Source: Oscillospiraceae bacterium
GTDB taxonomy: Bacteria; Bacillota; Clostridia; Oscillospirales; Oscillospiraceae
Reading direction: 5' to 3'
Assembly: GCA_902783035.1 (NCBI GenBank)
Contig: CACZPK010000070.1
Coordinates: forward strand, 1 to 40,075
DNA: 40,075 nucleotides
Below, piece by piece: positions 17,551 to 25,106 of the stretch (its first letter is position 1; each line of letters starts with the position of its first letter). The notes under the pieces are model-generated. The model was given only the letters and a program-made list of their open reading frames with translations, was not told the origin of the DNA and did no database searches. Made by a program: the position numbers and the translations under genes.

Positions 17551-18927
17551 ATGGAAGATCAGGAGCTTTATTTAACGGAATTGATGTCGCTGTGCGCGAG
17601 AAAAGGCAAGGCGCTGCTCATTACGGGGCTGGTTTTTGCATTGCTGCTCGGCGGCTGGCAGTTGCACAAGCAGATCAAGGCGTCACAGGACCCTGAGTTC
17701 TCCGCGGAGAAGATCGAGGAGCGCTATCAGGCGGCAATGCTGGAGTATGAAAAGAAGCATGAGGAGCTTACGCGTTCAATTGAGAGCACCGAGAAGGAGC
17801 TTGCAGACAAACAGGAGTATCTGGACAACAGCCTTCTGATGAAGATCGATCCGTACAACAAGTACACGACCGATATCTACTTCGGCTTCACGGACATTGA
17901 CAACGCGGCGTGGGATCAGGTGCATTATTCGTCCACTTCGCTCGATTTCGTCTACTCCAAGATCCGCAGCCAGTATGTTGTGTATTGGAACGGCATGGAA
18001 CTGCCGGCTGATCTGCATATTGACGGCTACGCTGGCGTTCAGGACAAGTACATGAGAGAAGTGCTGTCCGTTTCCAATCAGGACGGCGGCATGCTGCGCA
18101 TCAATGCGATCGGCAACAGCGCTTCGGAGTCTGAAAAGCTGGCGGATGCGCTGTATCAGGCGTTTGTCGACTTGCAGCCGACGGCGGCACGGAACTCCTA
18201 CGGTCACAGCTTTGTGCAGCTCAAGCGCATTACGAAGACGATGATCGATACGGGACTGGAGAGTACGCAAAAGAGCAACCGGGACGCGATAGAGGATTAC
18301 AATCTGTCCATTGAAGACCTGAAGGGACAGCTTGGGGAGTTGGAGGAGCCCGGAAAGGAAGCGGGCTACAGCCAGAAGACGATCATCAAAAATACTGTGA
18401 AATTTGCGGTGCTCGGCGCGGTTGCCGGGATCGTTGTCGGATGCTTTGCCGTGCTGCTGTGGGCGGTGATGGCAAATGTGCTGATTTCCTCGCAGCAAGT
18501 GGAGCGCCAGCTTGGCATCACGTGCCTGGGCGTGGTAAAGAAAAAGACAGGTGCTTTTGACCTCTGGGCGGACAAGCTCGGCGGTGAGCGCAGATGGAAG
18601 GATCAGGAGCAGGCGGTGTCGTATGCTGTGCGCAAGCTGGAGACAACTGCGGCTCCCGAATCGAAACTGCTGCTTGCGTGCACACTGCGTGAGGGTAAGC
18701 AGAACGAGCCGGCAGAGGCGCTGAAAAACGCTTTGGCCGAACATGGCTATAAGGCGAAGTGCGTCTATGATGCGATCCACGATCCGACGTTTATTGATGC
18801 CGTGAAGGAAAGCGACGGCGTAGTGCTGCTGGAGAAACAGGGGGTCAGCAGGCTGGCGAATGAAGTGGATGTCCTGAAGCTGACCAAGACCATGGAAAAG
18901 CCGGTGCAGGGCTTTGTGGTGGTGTAA
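17551..18927 (+). CDS. Wzz/chain-length-determinant-like protein with degenerate BY-kinase-like C-terminus
   Basis: The protein has 458 residues from MEDQELYL; GGAAGG lies upstream, and an earlier in-frame ATG at 17500 is poorly supported. It has a membrane segment at ~31-47 (ALLITGLVFALLLGGW), a long extracellular part with coiled-coil helices (residues ~55-90 and ~240-270), and a second membrane segment at ~281-312. The architecture is that of polysaccharide co-polymerases, which set chain length of exported polysaccharide. The cytoplasmic tail of ~145 residues resembles a BY-kinase fold: SKLLLACTLREGKQNEP stands where Walker A should be (Lys383), and the end reads PVQGFVVV. The G-x-G-K-[ST] is not kept, so ATP binding is doubtful. 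No polysaccharide export genes are adjacent. The exact role is unknown. Confidence 0.7.
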   Translation: MEDQELYLTELMSLCARKGKALLITGLVFALLLGGWQLHKQIKASQDPEFSAEKIEERYQAAMLEYEKKHEELTRSIESTEKELADKQEYLDNSLLMKIDPYNKYTTDIYFGFTDIDNAAWDQVHYSSTSLDFVYSKIRSQYVVYWNGMELPADLHIDGYAGVQDKYMREVLSVSNQDGGMLRINAIGNSASESEKLADALYQAFVDLQPTAARNSYGHSFVQLKRITKTMIDTGLESTQKSNRDAIEDYNLSIEDLKGQLGELEEPGKEAGYSQKTIIKNTVKFAVLGAVAGIVVGCFAVLLWAVMANVLISSQQVERQLGITCLGVVKKKTGAFDLWADKLGGERRWKDQEQAVSYAVRKLETTAAPESKLLLACTLREGKQNEPAEALKNALAEHGYKAKCVYDAIHDPTFIDAVKESDGVVLLEKQGVSRLANEVDVLKLTKTMEKPVQGFVVV

Positions 18928-18986
18928 GCACCGTGCGGCGGCCGATATTTGCGGCAAAGGACAGTTATTGAACCGGCACATGTAAA

Positions 18987-19022
18987 AAAGGGATCGGCGG
19001 GAGATTTCCCGCCGATCCCTTT
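18987..19022. terminator. Bidirectional terminator between the Wzz-like and HAD genes
   Basis: A 16-bp perfect stem (18987-19002 with 19007-19022) with A/T-rich ends serves both convergent genes. Confidence 0.85.
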
Positions 19023-19051
19023 GCCATAAACAGAAGACCGGTAAAATGCAC

Positions 19052-19768
19052 CTATACGCGGTCCAGCTTGCGCAGCCAGCCCTGCAGGCTGCCGTAACCG
19101 CCGTGCGCCCAGCGGTCGATGTCTGCCTTTTCCTTGTTGATGAGGCAGTCGGTCAGCAAAAACACCCGCATACCCAGATCCTCGGCGGGCATGTCCTCAC
19201 CGACGTCGTTGCCGATCATGACGCATTCTTCCGGCGCGACGCCGAGCTTGTCCGTGATCTCACGATAATAGCGCAGATCGGGCTTGCAATAGTGGCTCGT
19301 CTCATAGGATGTAATCAGCTCCGCGGACGCCGGATCGATACCGGCCCAGCGCAGACGGCTTTCCATGGCGCAGAGCGGGAAGATCGGCTCCGTGGCGATG
19401 ACAACCGGGTAGCCGAGTTCCTTGCACAGGGCTATGGTCGCCTTGGCCTCCGGCGTATAGCCGCAGGTGGAAGAGATGCGCTGGAAATCAACGGCGTAAA
19501 ACTCATCAAAAACCGCACGGTCGGCAAGGACGTGCTCGCCGGTCGTCGCGGCAAAATGCTCCCAGAACAGCTCTTCGTTGGTATGCGTGCCGTCATTGGC
19601 CTGTGTGGCGGTGATGCCGGCGTTGATTCCTGCAATCAGCGACTCCGGGTCGTAGCCGTGCGGCAGCATCTTCTTTGTCAGAACCTTAAAATAGGTGCGG
19701 GCAAATACCCCCGCGTCCATGGGAAGCAGTGTGCCGTCCATGTCGAAGAAAATGTATTTGGGTCTCAT
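19052..19768 (-). CDS. HAD-superfamily hydrolase (phosphatase-like)
   Basis: The 238-residue protein has HAD motif I FDMDGTLL (nucleophile Asp9, acid/base Asp11), motif II in VVIATEP, motif III Lys in HYCKPD and motif IV in IGNDVGEDM. A helical C1 cap lies between motifs I and II, as in phosphoglycolate phosphatase-like enzymes. The substrate cannot be told from sequence. AGGAGG lies 8 bases before the ATG. It is the last gene of the barnase-barstar-PrsW-EamA-HAD run. Confidence 0.9.
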   Translation of the reverse strand: MRPKYIFFDMDGTLLPMDAGVFARTYFKVLTKKMLPHGYDPESLIAGINAGITATQANDGTHTNEELFWEHFAATTGEHVLADRAVFDEFYAVDFQRISSTCGYTPEAKATIALCKELGYPVVIATEPIFPLCAMESRLRWAGIDPASAELITSYETSHYCKPDLRYYREITDKLGVAPEECVMIGNDVGEDMPAEDLGMRVFLLTDCLINKEKADIDRWAHGGYGSLQGWLRKLDRV

Positions 19769-19780
19769 GCCGAATTCCTC

Positions 19781-20671
19781 CTATATGTCCGTTTTTTCTA
19801 CCGGCAGCTCGGCAACGACGGCCGAGCAGAGTATGAGAAGTGCGCCGACGACCTGCAACGGCGCCATCGGTTCGCGCAGAAGCAGCGCGGAGAGCAAAAT
19901 GGCCAGAACGGGATCGAGATAGCCCAGCAGTGCAAGCGTGTGCGCGGGAAGCGCGTCCATTGAGCCAAAGTAGAGCGCATAGGCCAGCCCTGTGTGTATC
20001 AGGCAGATAACCAGCAGCAGCGCAATGGTCGTGGGGGTGAACGCAACCGTGGACAGATCCTCCGTCAGCAGAACATAGGGAATCAGCACCGCGCCTCCGG
20101 AGGCAAGCTGGACAATTGTCTTATCGTACGCGCCGATGTCGTGAATTTGCTTGTTGAGCAGGACCACCGCGGCGTAAAGCACGGCGGCGGCAAGACCGAG
20201 CAGAATGCCGCGCCACTGTCCCGCAGCGACAGATGCGCTGTGAAAAACATCGGATACCAGTGCCATTCCCAGCAGTGCCGCCGAGACGCAGAGTATCTTG
20301 CGCAGCGTCAGGCGTTCATGCAGCAGAAACGGTGCAGCGATCAAAATGAAAACCGGTGCCATGTAGTAACAAAGCTCCGCGATGGCGACGGTCGTGAACC
20401 GGTACGCCTCAAAAAGCAAGATCCAGTTGAAGCCGATCATTGCACCCGATATGGCCAGACGCCAGCCGTTTGCGCGGATCGCCGAACGGGAGAGCGTTTT
20501 GCCGCGCAGGTACACAAGCAGCAACAAAAACGCGGCGCCCGCAAGACCGCGCATCATGGCGAGAAAGCCGGACGGCACCGGCAGATAGCGCCGCACCAAT
20601 CCGATTGTGCCCCATATGCACATCGACGTGATCAGGGAGGCGCGGGCGCGCGCCGTTTGACGGTTCGTCAT
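19781..20671 (-). CDS. EamA/DMT-superfamily transporter
   Basis: A 296-residue protein with about ten membrane helices in two EamA repeats (first from ITSMCIWGTIGLVRRYLP, second from WRGILLGLAAAVLYAAVVLLNK). It probably exports a small metabolite. Its ATG overlaps the TGA of the PrsW-like gene (ATGA). Confidence 0.9.
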   Translation of the reverse strand: MTNRQTARARASLITSMCIWGTIGLVRRYLPVPSGFLAMMRGLAGAAFLLLLVYLRGKTLSRSAIRANGWRLAISGAMIGFNWILLFEAYRFTTVAIAELCYYMAPVFILIAAPFLLHERLTLRKILCVSAALLGMALVSDVFHSASVAAGQWRGILLGLAAAVLYAAVVLLNKQIHDIGAYDKTIVQLASGGAVLIPYVLLTEDLSTVAFTPTTIALLLVICLIHTGLAYALYFGSMDALPAHTLALLGYLDPVLAILLSALLLREPMAPLQVVGALLILCSAVVAELPVEKTDI

Positions 20672-21450
20672 AGGTCATAGCCCGCTCCGGGGCCAAAGGG
20701 CGGGTCAAGCGGCGGCGCAAAGGGCGTGATGGGCATGTCGGAGGCCGCTTCATGCCTGAGCGCGCGGAAAGCCGTCGCGAACATGAAGATGACGAACACC
20801 AAAAAGACCAGAGAGGAGAGCGTGGAGCCGAGCATCGCACATGCATCGTAGAAGCCATGCAGGAAAAACGCGGTCAGATATCCGGCGCGCAGGCTGCGGC
20901 GGGACCTTTCCGCATCGCCGTAGTTTGCAAACTGGCGTGCACGGCCGTAATAGATACCCATGAAAACCGCAAACGACAGATGCCCGGGAATGGCCAGCAG
21001 AGCGCGCGGCAGCGCGACGGAGAGGCCGTAATTCACAACGTATTGCACGTTTTCCAGAGCCGCGAAACCGAGCGAGACGAACGCCGCGTACACCACGGCG
21101 TCAAAACGGTAGTTGAACGCGGGGTGGTTCCATGAACGCAGCTTGAGAAAGAAGAGCTTGCAGCCTTCTTCAGCCGCCGCGACGACAAGAAATGCCAGCA
21201 GAATAATGTAGATCGGGCTTTCGGGGGAGAGAAAAAGTCCCAGCACCGATTCGCCCACGATCTCCAGTCCGGCGGCACAAAACGCAGAAAGACAGCCCAT
21301 TGCCAGCAGGGAAAGCAGCAGCCCCGCAGGCTCTTTTTCCAGAGCGTCCTTTTGGTAGACATAACGCAGCAAGAAAATGGCTGGCAGCAGCGCCGCAGCC
21401 AGATAGATCAGAACGGGCAGCAGTGCGAGGGCGGGAAAGAGAACGAACAT
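20668..21450 (-). CDS. PrsW-family intramembrane metalloprotease
   Basis: A 260-residue polytopic membrane protein with the PrsW-type motifs AAAEEGCKLFF (Glu-Glu pair), FAALENVQY, IPGHLSFAVFMG (His) and FFLHGFYDAC (His, Asp). In Bacillus subtilis PrsW cleaves the anti-sigma factor RsiW; here no sigma/anti-sigma pair is nearby, so the substrate is open. GGAGGAGGG at the end of the barstar gene is its ribosome-binding site, with only 3 bases between the genes. Confidence 0.88.
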   Translation of the reverse strand: MFVLFPALALLPVLIYLAAALLPAIFLLRYVYQKDALEKEPAGLLLSLLAMGCLSAFCAAGLEIVGESVLGLFLSPESPIYIILLAFLVVAAAEEGCKLFFLKLRSWNHPAFNYRFDAVVYAAFVSLGFAALENVQYVVNYGLSVALPRALLAIPGHLSFAVFMGIYYGRARQFANYGDAERSRRSLRAGYLTAFFLHGFYDACAMLGSTLSSLVFLVFVIFMFATAFRALRHEAASDMPITPFAPPLDPPFGPGAGYDL

Positions 21451-21453
21451 CGC

Positions 21454-21735
21454 TTAACCCTCCTCCGTATCCTCTATGCAAAGGCGCAGCGCGGGATTTT
21501 CCTCCGAAGCCTCTTCGAGCACGTTTTGCAGGACGTTGGCATAAACGCCGAGATGGGCAAACAACTCCTCCCGATGCCGCAGAACAAGGTCGGAAGGCTC
21601 GCGGATATCGGTCAGGCAGTCGAAAAGCGCGTCCAGATTGCGCCCGTACCATTCCGGCAGCGCAAGCTGCCGGGCCAGGGCATCATGCAGCTCGTCGCGC
21701 GAATGGATCGCCGCGCCGTCGATGAGTGCGTACAT
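21454..21735 (-). CDS. Barstar-family ribonuclease inhibitor
   Basis: The 93-residue protein matches barstar closely around the inhibitory helix: WYGRNLDALFDCLTDI with Tyr30, Asn33, Asp35 and Asp39, the residues that plug the barnase active site. It would act in the cytoplasm to protect the producer from RNase that is not yet exported. It starts 2 bases after the ribonuclease gene ends, behind GGGGAGG, which is the expected toxin-immunity layout. Confidence 0.92.
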   Translation of the reverse strand: MYALIDGAAIHSRDELHDALARQLALPEWYGRNLDALFDCLTDIREPSDLVLRHREELFAHLGVYANVLQNVLEEASEENPALRLCIEDTEEG

Positions 21736-21737
21736 GG

Positions 21738-22358
21738 TTAATCCTCCCCGTAGAGCAGTTCAAAACTCTTGTAGTGGTCACCGGTGTAATAGATCAGACC
21801 GTCGTTGGAGAACACGATGCGTTTTGCACCACGGCTTTTGGAGCCCAGCGTGTCAATGTCGCACTCTGTCCAGCGCCGGCCGTCCGCATCGGGCAGCAGA
21901 CCCTCGTAATTGCCGAACCGGCTACCGCCGATACATTTACCGGGGGCGTAAGGCTCCAGAGAACCGCCGCTCCAACCAAGCGATTCCGCCTGCTTTTTCG
22001 TGATGAAGTTGTCCGGCAGGTGCCCATAGAGGTGCAGATAGAGCGCTACATCCTCCTTGGTGGTATAGCTTCCGTCTTCGGGCAGCGTCTGCTCCGGCGC
22101 ATTTGCCTCGGCGGCTGTGCCGCCGGACGTTTCGACCTGCGGTGACGCAGCCTCGGCTTGCGCCGCATCGGGCGGTGCCTGAGCGCTGCCGGCGTGTATT
22201 TCGCCGGAGGATAGCTCCTGCGGCGGCGTGGTGGAGGGCAGGACCGTCAACTCCTGCTGCGCGGGCGCGGCGGGAACGTTTTGCGGCACGGTCTTGCATG
22301 CCGCAAACGACAGCGCCAGCACCAGCGCGAGGAGGAAAGTACAGATTCGTTTCATCAT
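21738..22358 (-). CDS. Barnase-like secreted ribonuclease, predicted lipoprotein
   Basis: The 206-residue product has a lipoprotein signal peptide with lipobox SFAAC (Cys21), a ~70-residue Ala/Pro/Glu/Thr-rich linker, and a C-terminal barnase domain from about residue 95. The domain keeps HLPDNFITKKQA, APGKCIGG and GLIYYTGDHYKSF. By alignment to barnase the catalytic set is present: Lys121 (K27), Glu165 (E73), Arg176 (R83), Arg180 (R87) and His195 (H102). It should cut RNA, and barstar follows directly. An anchored rather than released RNase is unusual; it may be shed by proteolysis or act in contact competition. The start could be either of two adjacent ATGs (22358 or 22355) behind AGGA. No convincing promoter was found. 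Confidence 0.92.
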   Translation of the reverse strand: MMKRICTFLLALVLALSFAACKTVPQNVPAAPAQQELTVLPSTTPPQELSSGEIHAGSAQAPPDAAQAEAASPQVETSGGTAAEANAPEQTLPEDGSYTTKEDVALYLHLYGHLPDNFITKKQAESLGWSGGSLEPYAPGKCIGGSRFGNYEGLLPDADGRRWTECDIDTLGSKSRGAKRIVFSNDGLIYYTGDHYKSFELLYGED

Positions 22359-22445
22359 ATTCCTATTTTACCACGGCAAGGCAAAAAAGAAAGCCGTCAT
22401 TTTATACGGAATTCCGGCAGATCGGCACGGCAGAAAAGGCGAACA

Positions 22446-22474
22446 TTGACAGCGCGGGCATAAACGCATACACT
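22446..22474 (+). promoter_or_regulatory. Sigma-A promoter of the xdhC-like operon
   Basis: Consensus TTGACA (22446-22451) and TACACT (22469-22474) are separated by 17 bases, 34 bases ahead of the XdhC-family start codon. Confidence 0.75.
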
Positions 22475-22507
22475 GGAGGGGAAATCTGCGATAAACGGGA
22501 GGCAAGT

Positions 22508-23428
22508 ATGACACAGGAGGAGTTTCAACGCATCGCGGCCGCGCTGGAGCGCGGCGAGAGCGCGGTAATGGAACGGACGGTGGAGGGTGTGCGCTGCGTG
22601 CGGCGCTTTGTGCCGCGGGAACGGTTGATCCTGCTCGGCGGAGGTCACGTTGCACATGCGCTCTCAAAGATCGCGGCGATGCTGGACTTCGCGGTCACGG
22701 TTGTGGACGACCGCCCGGATTTTGCGAACCATGAGCGGTTCCCAGAGGCGGAGCGCGTTGTTTGCGACGCGTTTGAGGCGGCGATCCGCACGCTCACCGT
22801 GCGCGCGAGCGACTATGTCTGCGTGCTGACGCGCGGCCACCGCTGGGATGCGGCATGCCTGCGCGCGCTGCTCACGGGGACAGAACCGTCCTATCTCGGT
22901 ATGATCGGTTCAAAGCGGCGCGTCAAGGGGTTGCTCGGCGCGTTGGCAGAGGATGGCTTTGACGCGCAGCGCCTTGCGCGCATACACGCGCCCATTGGCC
23001 TGATGATCGGCGCGGTAACGCCTGAGGAGATCGCGGTATCCATCTGTGCCCAGCTTATCGAGCACCGCCGTGCGCGACAGGAGACGCCGCGGCCGGCGGA
23101 CGAGCTGGAGCAAACGAATACCGATATGGATATGCTGCGTTTCCTGGCGTCCGGAGCGGGCGCGAAGGCGCTGTGCCTTGTGTTGGATACCGACGGCTCC
23201 ACGCCGGTCAAATCCGGCGCGGTGATGGCGCTGGATGCAATGGGGTGCGGCTACGGCACCATCGGCGGCGGCTGCGGCGAAGCAGCGGCGATGGCGCGCG
23301 CCAGAAGACTGCTCGGCACGAATCAAACCGCCGTCATGGAGGTCGATATGACCGCCGATGCCGGCGAAGAGGATGGACTTACTTGCGGCGGAACGATGAA
23401 AGTCTATTTGGAGGGCTTGCCGGGATGA
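22508..23428 (+). CDS. XdhC/CoxI-family protein, Rossmann domain first
   Basis: XdhC proteins bind molybdenum cofactor and help insert it, sulfurated, into xanthine dehydrogenase-type enzymes. In this 306-residue protein the Rossmann part comes first (LILLGGGHVAHALSKIA at ~41-57, VVDDRPDF, LGMIGSKRRV, IGLMIGAVTPEEIAVSI). The CoxI-type part comes last (LVLDTDGSTPVKSGAVM, GTIGGGCGEAAAM, DGLTCGGTMKVYLE). This is the reverse of the classic Rhodobacter XdhC order. GGGAGG lies 5 bases before the ATG. No molybdenum hydroxylase gene is in the window, so its client enzyme must be elsewhere. A dipeptidase gene follows with an ATGA overlap. Confidence 0.85.
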   Translation: MTQEEFQRIAAALERGESAVMERTVEGVRCVRRFVPRERLILLGGGHVAHALSKIAAMLDFAVTVVDDRPDFANHERFPEAERVVCDAFEAAIRTLTVRASDYVCVLTRGHRWDAACLRALLTGTEPSYLGMIGSKRRVKGLLGALAEDGFDAQRLARIHAPIGLMIGAVTPEEIAVSICAQLIEHRRARQETPRPADELEQTNTDMDMLRFLASGAGAKALCLVLDTDGSTPVKSGAVMALDAMGCGYGTIGGGCGEAAAMARARRLLGTNQTAVMEVDMTADAGEEDGLTCGGTMKVYLEGLPG

Positions 23429-24363
23429 CAAAAATACCCTATTTTGACGCGCATTGTGATACGATCAGCCGCTGCGACGCGCTCGGATGCGCGCTGCGGC
23501 AAAACGAGGGGCACCTCGATTTGCTGCGCCTGCGGACGTTTGAAAAGGCGGCGCAGTTCTTTGCCATCTACTTTGACCTTGCGCACGCGCCCGCGGAGGG
23601 AATGTTCGCTGTATGCAAGCGCCAACAGGGCATTTTTGCGCGCGAGCTGGCGCAGAACGCGGATATTGCCGCGCCCTGCCGGACGGCGGCGGACGTTGAG
23701 CGCGTCAACGCTGCGGGAAAGGTCGCTGCGCTGCTGTCCTGTGAGGGCGCGGAGCTGCTGAACTGCGATCCGGCAAACCTTGCGTGGGCGCAGGAGGCGG
23801 GAATCCGCATCGTGAACCTGACATGGAACCACGCAAACCTGATTTCCGGTACCCACTGCGCAGAGCCGGAGCGCGGTTTGAACGACCTCGGCCGCGCCTT
23901 TGTGCGGGAGGCGCAGCGGCGCGGCATCCTGATTGACGTATCCCACTGCTCCGACGCGGCGTTTTGGGACCTGATCCGGTGCACGGAAAAACCGGTGATC
24001 GCCACACACTCCAATGCCCGCGCACTCTGCCCGCACACGCGCAACCTCACCGACGACATGTTCCGCGCCATTGTGGAGACAGGCGGTGTGGTGGGGCTGA
24101 ATTTCTACACGCATTTTGTCACGGCGGAGGGGAAGGATGCCACAATGGACGCCGCCCTGCGGCATCTGGACCACTTCCTTGCCCTCGGCGGGGAAAAGCA
24201 CCTTGCCCTCGGCGCGGACCTCGACGGTTGCGAGGCGCTGGCGGGCGGCATGACGGGCGTGCAGGATATGCCGCTGCTTTGGGACGCCCTGCGCAAACAC
24301 GGCTGCGACACGGCGCTGTTGGAGGATCTCTTCTACAATAACCTGTTAAGGATAATTGCTTGA
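23425..24363 (+). CDS. Membrane dipeptidase (peptidase M19)
   Basis: The 312-residue protein has the M19 binuclear zinc site: DAHCDT (His10, Asp12), the bridging Glu in SCEGAE, His in DVSHCSD and ATHSNAR, and the catalytic Asp region GADLDG. It hydrolyses dipeptides, including those with a D-residue at the second position. No signal peptide is seen, as is usual for bacterial members. GGAGGG lies 8 bases ahead of the ATG, which overlaps the xdhC-like TGA. Confidence 0.93.
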   Translation: MTKIPYFDAHCDTISRCDALGCALRQNEGHLDLLRLRTFEKAAQFFAIYFDLAHAPAEGMFAVCKRQQGIFARELAQNADIAAPCRTAADVERVNAAGKVAALLSCEGAELLNCDPANLAWAQEAGIRIVNLTWNHANLISGTHCAEPERGLNDLGRAFVREAQRRGILIDVSHCSDAAFWDLIRCTEKPVIATHSNARALCPHTRNLTDDMFRAIVETGGVVGLNFYTHFVTAEGKDATMDAALRHLDHFLALGGEKHLALGADLDGCEALAGGMTGVQDMPLLWDALRKHGCDTALLEDLFYNNLLRIIA

Positions 24364-24373
24364 CGAAAAGCTG

Positions 24374-24410
24374 AAAAAGCGCCTTACGGATCGTCCGTAA
24401 GGCGCTTTTT
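24374..24410. terminator. Bidirectional terminator, dipeptidase/nitroreductase
   Basis: A 17-bp perfect stem (24374-24390 with 24394-24410, loop TCG) flanked by A- and T-runs lies between the convergent genes. Confidence 0.92.
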
Positions 24411-24422
24411 TGCTGCGCATTT

Positions 24423-24968
24423 TCAACCGAGGCAGCGCACCAACTCGCCGACGCTCTTGCGCGCCGGCGCGGTGGGATTCTCGGCGGGGTAGCCCATGGG
24501 GATGAGGCAGGCGACCGACTGCGTGGAGGGGAGGGAGATCACTTCGGCGACTTTTTGGTCGTCAAACACGCCGAGGATACAGGTGCCGATGCCGAACTCA
24601 TGCGCCGCGAGACAGAAGGTCTGCGCTGCGATGCCTGCGTCAAAGGACTCCCAGTGCGTACCTTTGCTTGTGGAAAACGAGCCGTCCCGCTCATAGCCGG
24701 AGCGTTTGACGTTGAACGACTCGACAGCCAGTGCGGTGCAGCCCTGCAAAATGCCTGCATTGTGTGCAAAACCGAGGACACATTCGTTGGCGATCTTTTC
24801 AATCAGCGACCGGTTGGTGATGACCGTGTAGCGCGCGATCTGTGTATTCTTCCACGATGGCGCGTAAGCCGCAAGCGCCACGATCTGCTCGATGGTGGCC
24901 TTTGAGATAGGTTGGCCCGTATAGCGGCGGATACTGCGTCGACTCTGAATGCAGTCCTTTGTGTCCAT
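24423..24968 (-). CDS. Nitroreductase-family flavoprotein
   Basis: The 181-residue protein has the N-terminal IQSRRSIRRYTGQPIS motif and APSWKNTQ, which bind FMN phosphate, and the conserved GIAAQTFCLAAHEFGIGTCILG helix and loop. It should reduce quinones, nitro compounds or similar acceptors with NAD(P)H. A clear sigma-A promoter precedes it, and AAGGAG is its ribosome-binding site. Confidence 0.9.
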   Translation of the reverse strand: MDTKDCIQSRRSIRRYTGQPISKATIEQIVALAAYAPSWKNTQIARYTVITNRSLIEKIANECVLGFAHNAGILQGCTALAVESFNVKRSGYERDGSFSTSKGTHWESFDAGIAAQTFCLAAHEFGIGTCILGVFDDQKVAEVISLPSTQSVACLIPMGYPAENPTAPARKSVGELVRCLG

Positions 24969-25001
24969 TTTCCAGTGCTCCTTGCCATAAAATTCAACAA
25001 T

Positions 25002-25030
25002 ATTTTACATAAAGTTTCTGATTCTGTCAA
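25002..25030 (-). promoter_or_regulatory. Sigma-A promoter of the nitroreductase gene
   Basis: On the minus strand TTGACA (25025-25030) and TAAAAT (25002-25007) are separated by 17 bases, a near-consensus promoter. Confidence 0.85.
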
Positions 25031-25051
25031 CTGGCTTGCGGGCTTTTTTGT

Positions 25052-25080
25052 GCATAAGCTCGTCCCCGCGGACATAGAGT
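25052..25080 (+). promoter_or_regulatory. Sigma-E-like promoter of the spoIIIA operon
   Basis: GCATAAG (25052-25058), a 14-base spacer and CATAGAGT (25073-25080) closely fit the sigma-E form GHATANT-N14-CATACAHT, with one mismatch in each box. In Bacillus subtilis spoIIIA is transcribed by sigma-E in the mother cell. It lies 26 bases before the spoIIIAA start. Confidence 0.7.
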
Positions 25081-25106
25081 GAAGTATCACGGAGGAGGGA
25101 GACGGC

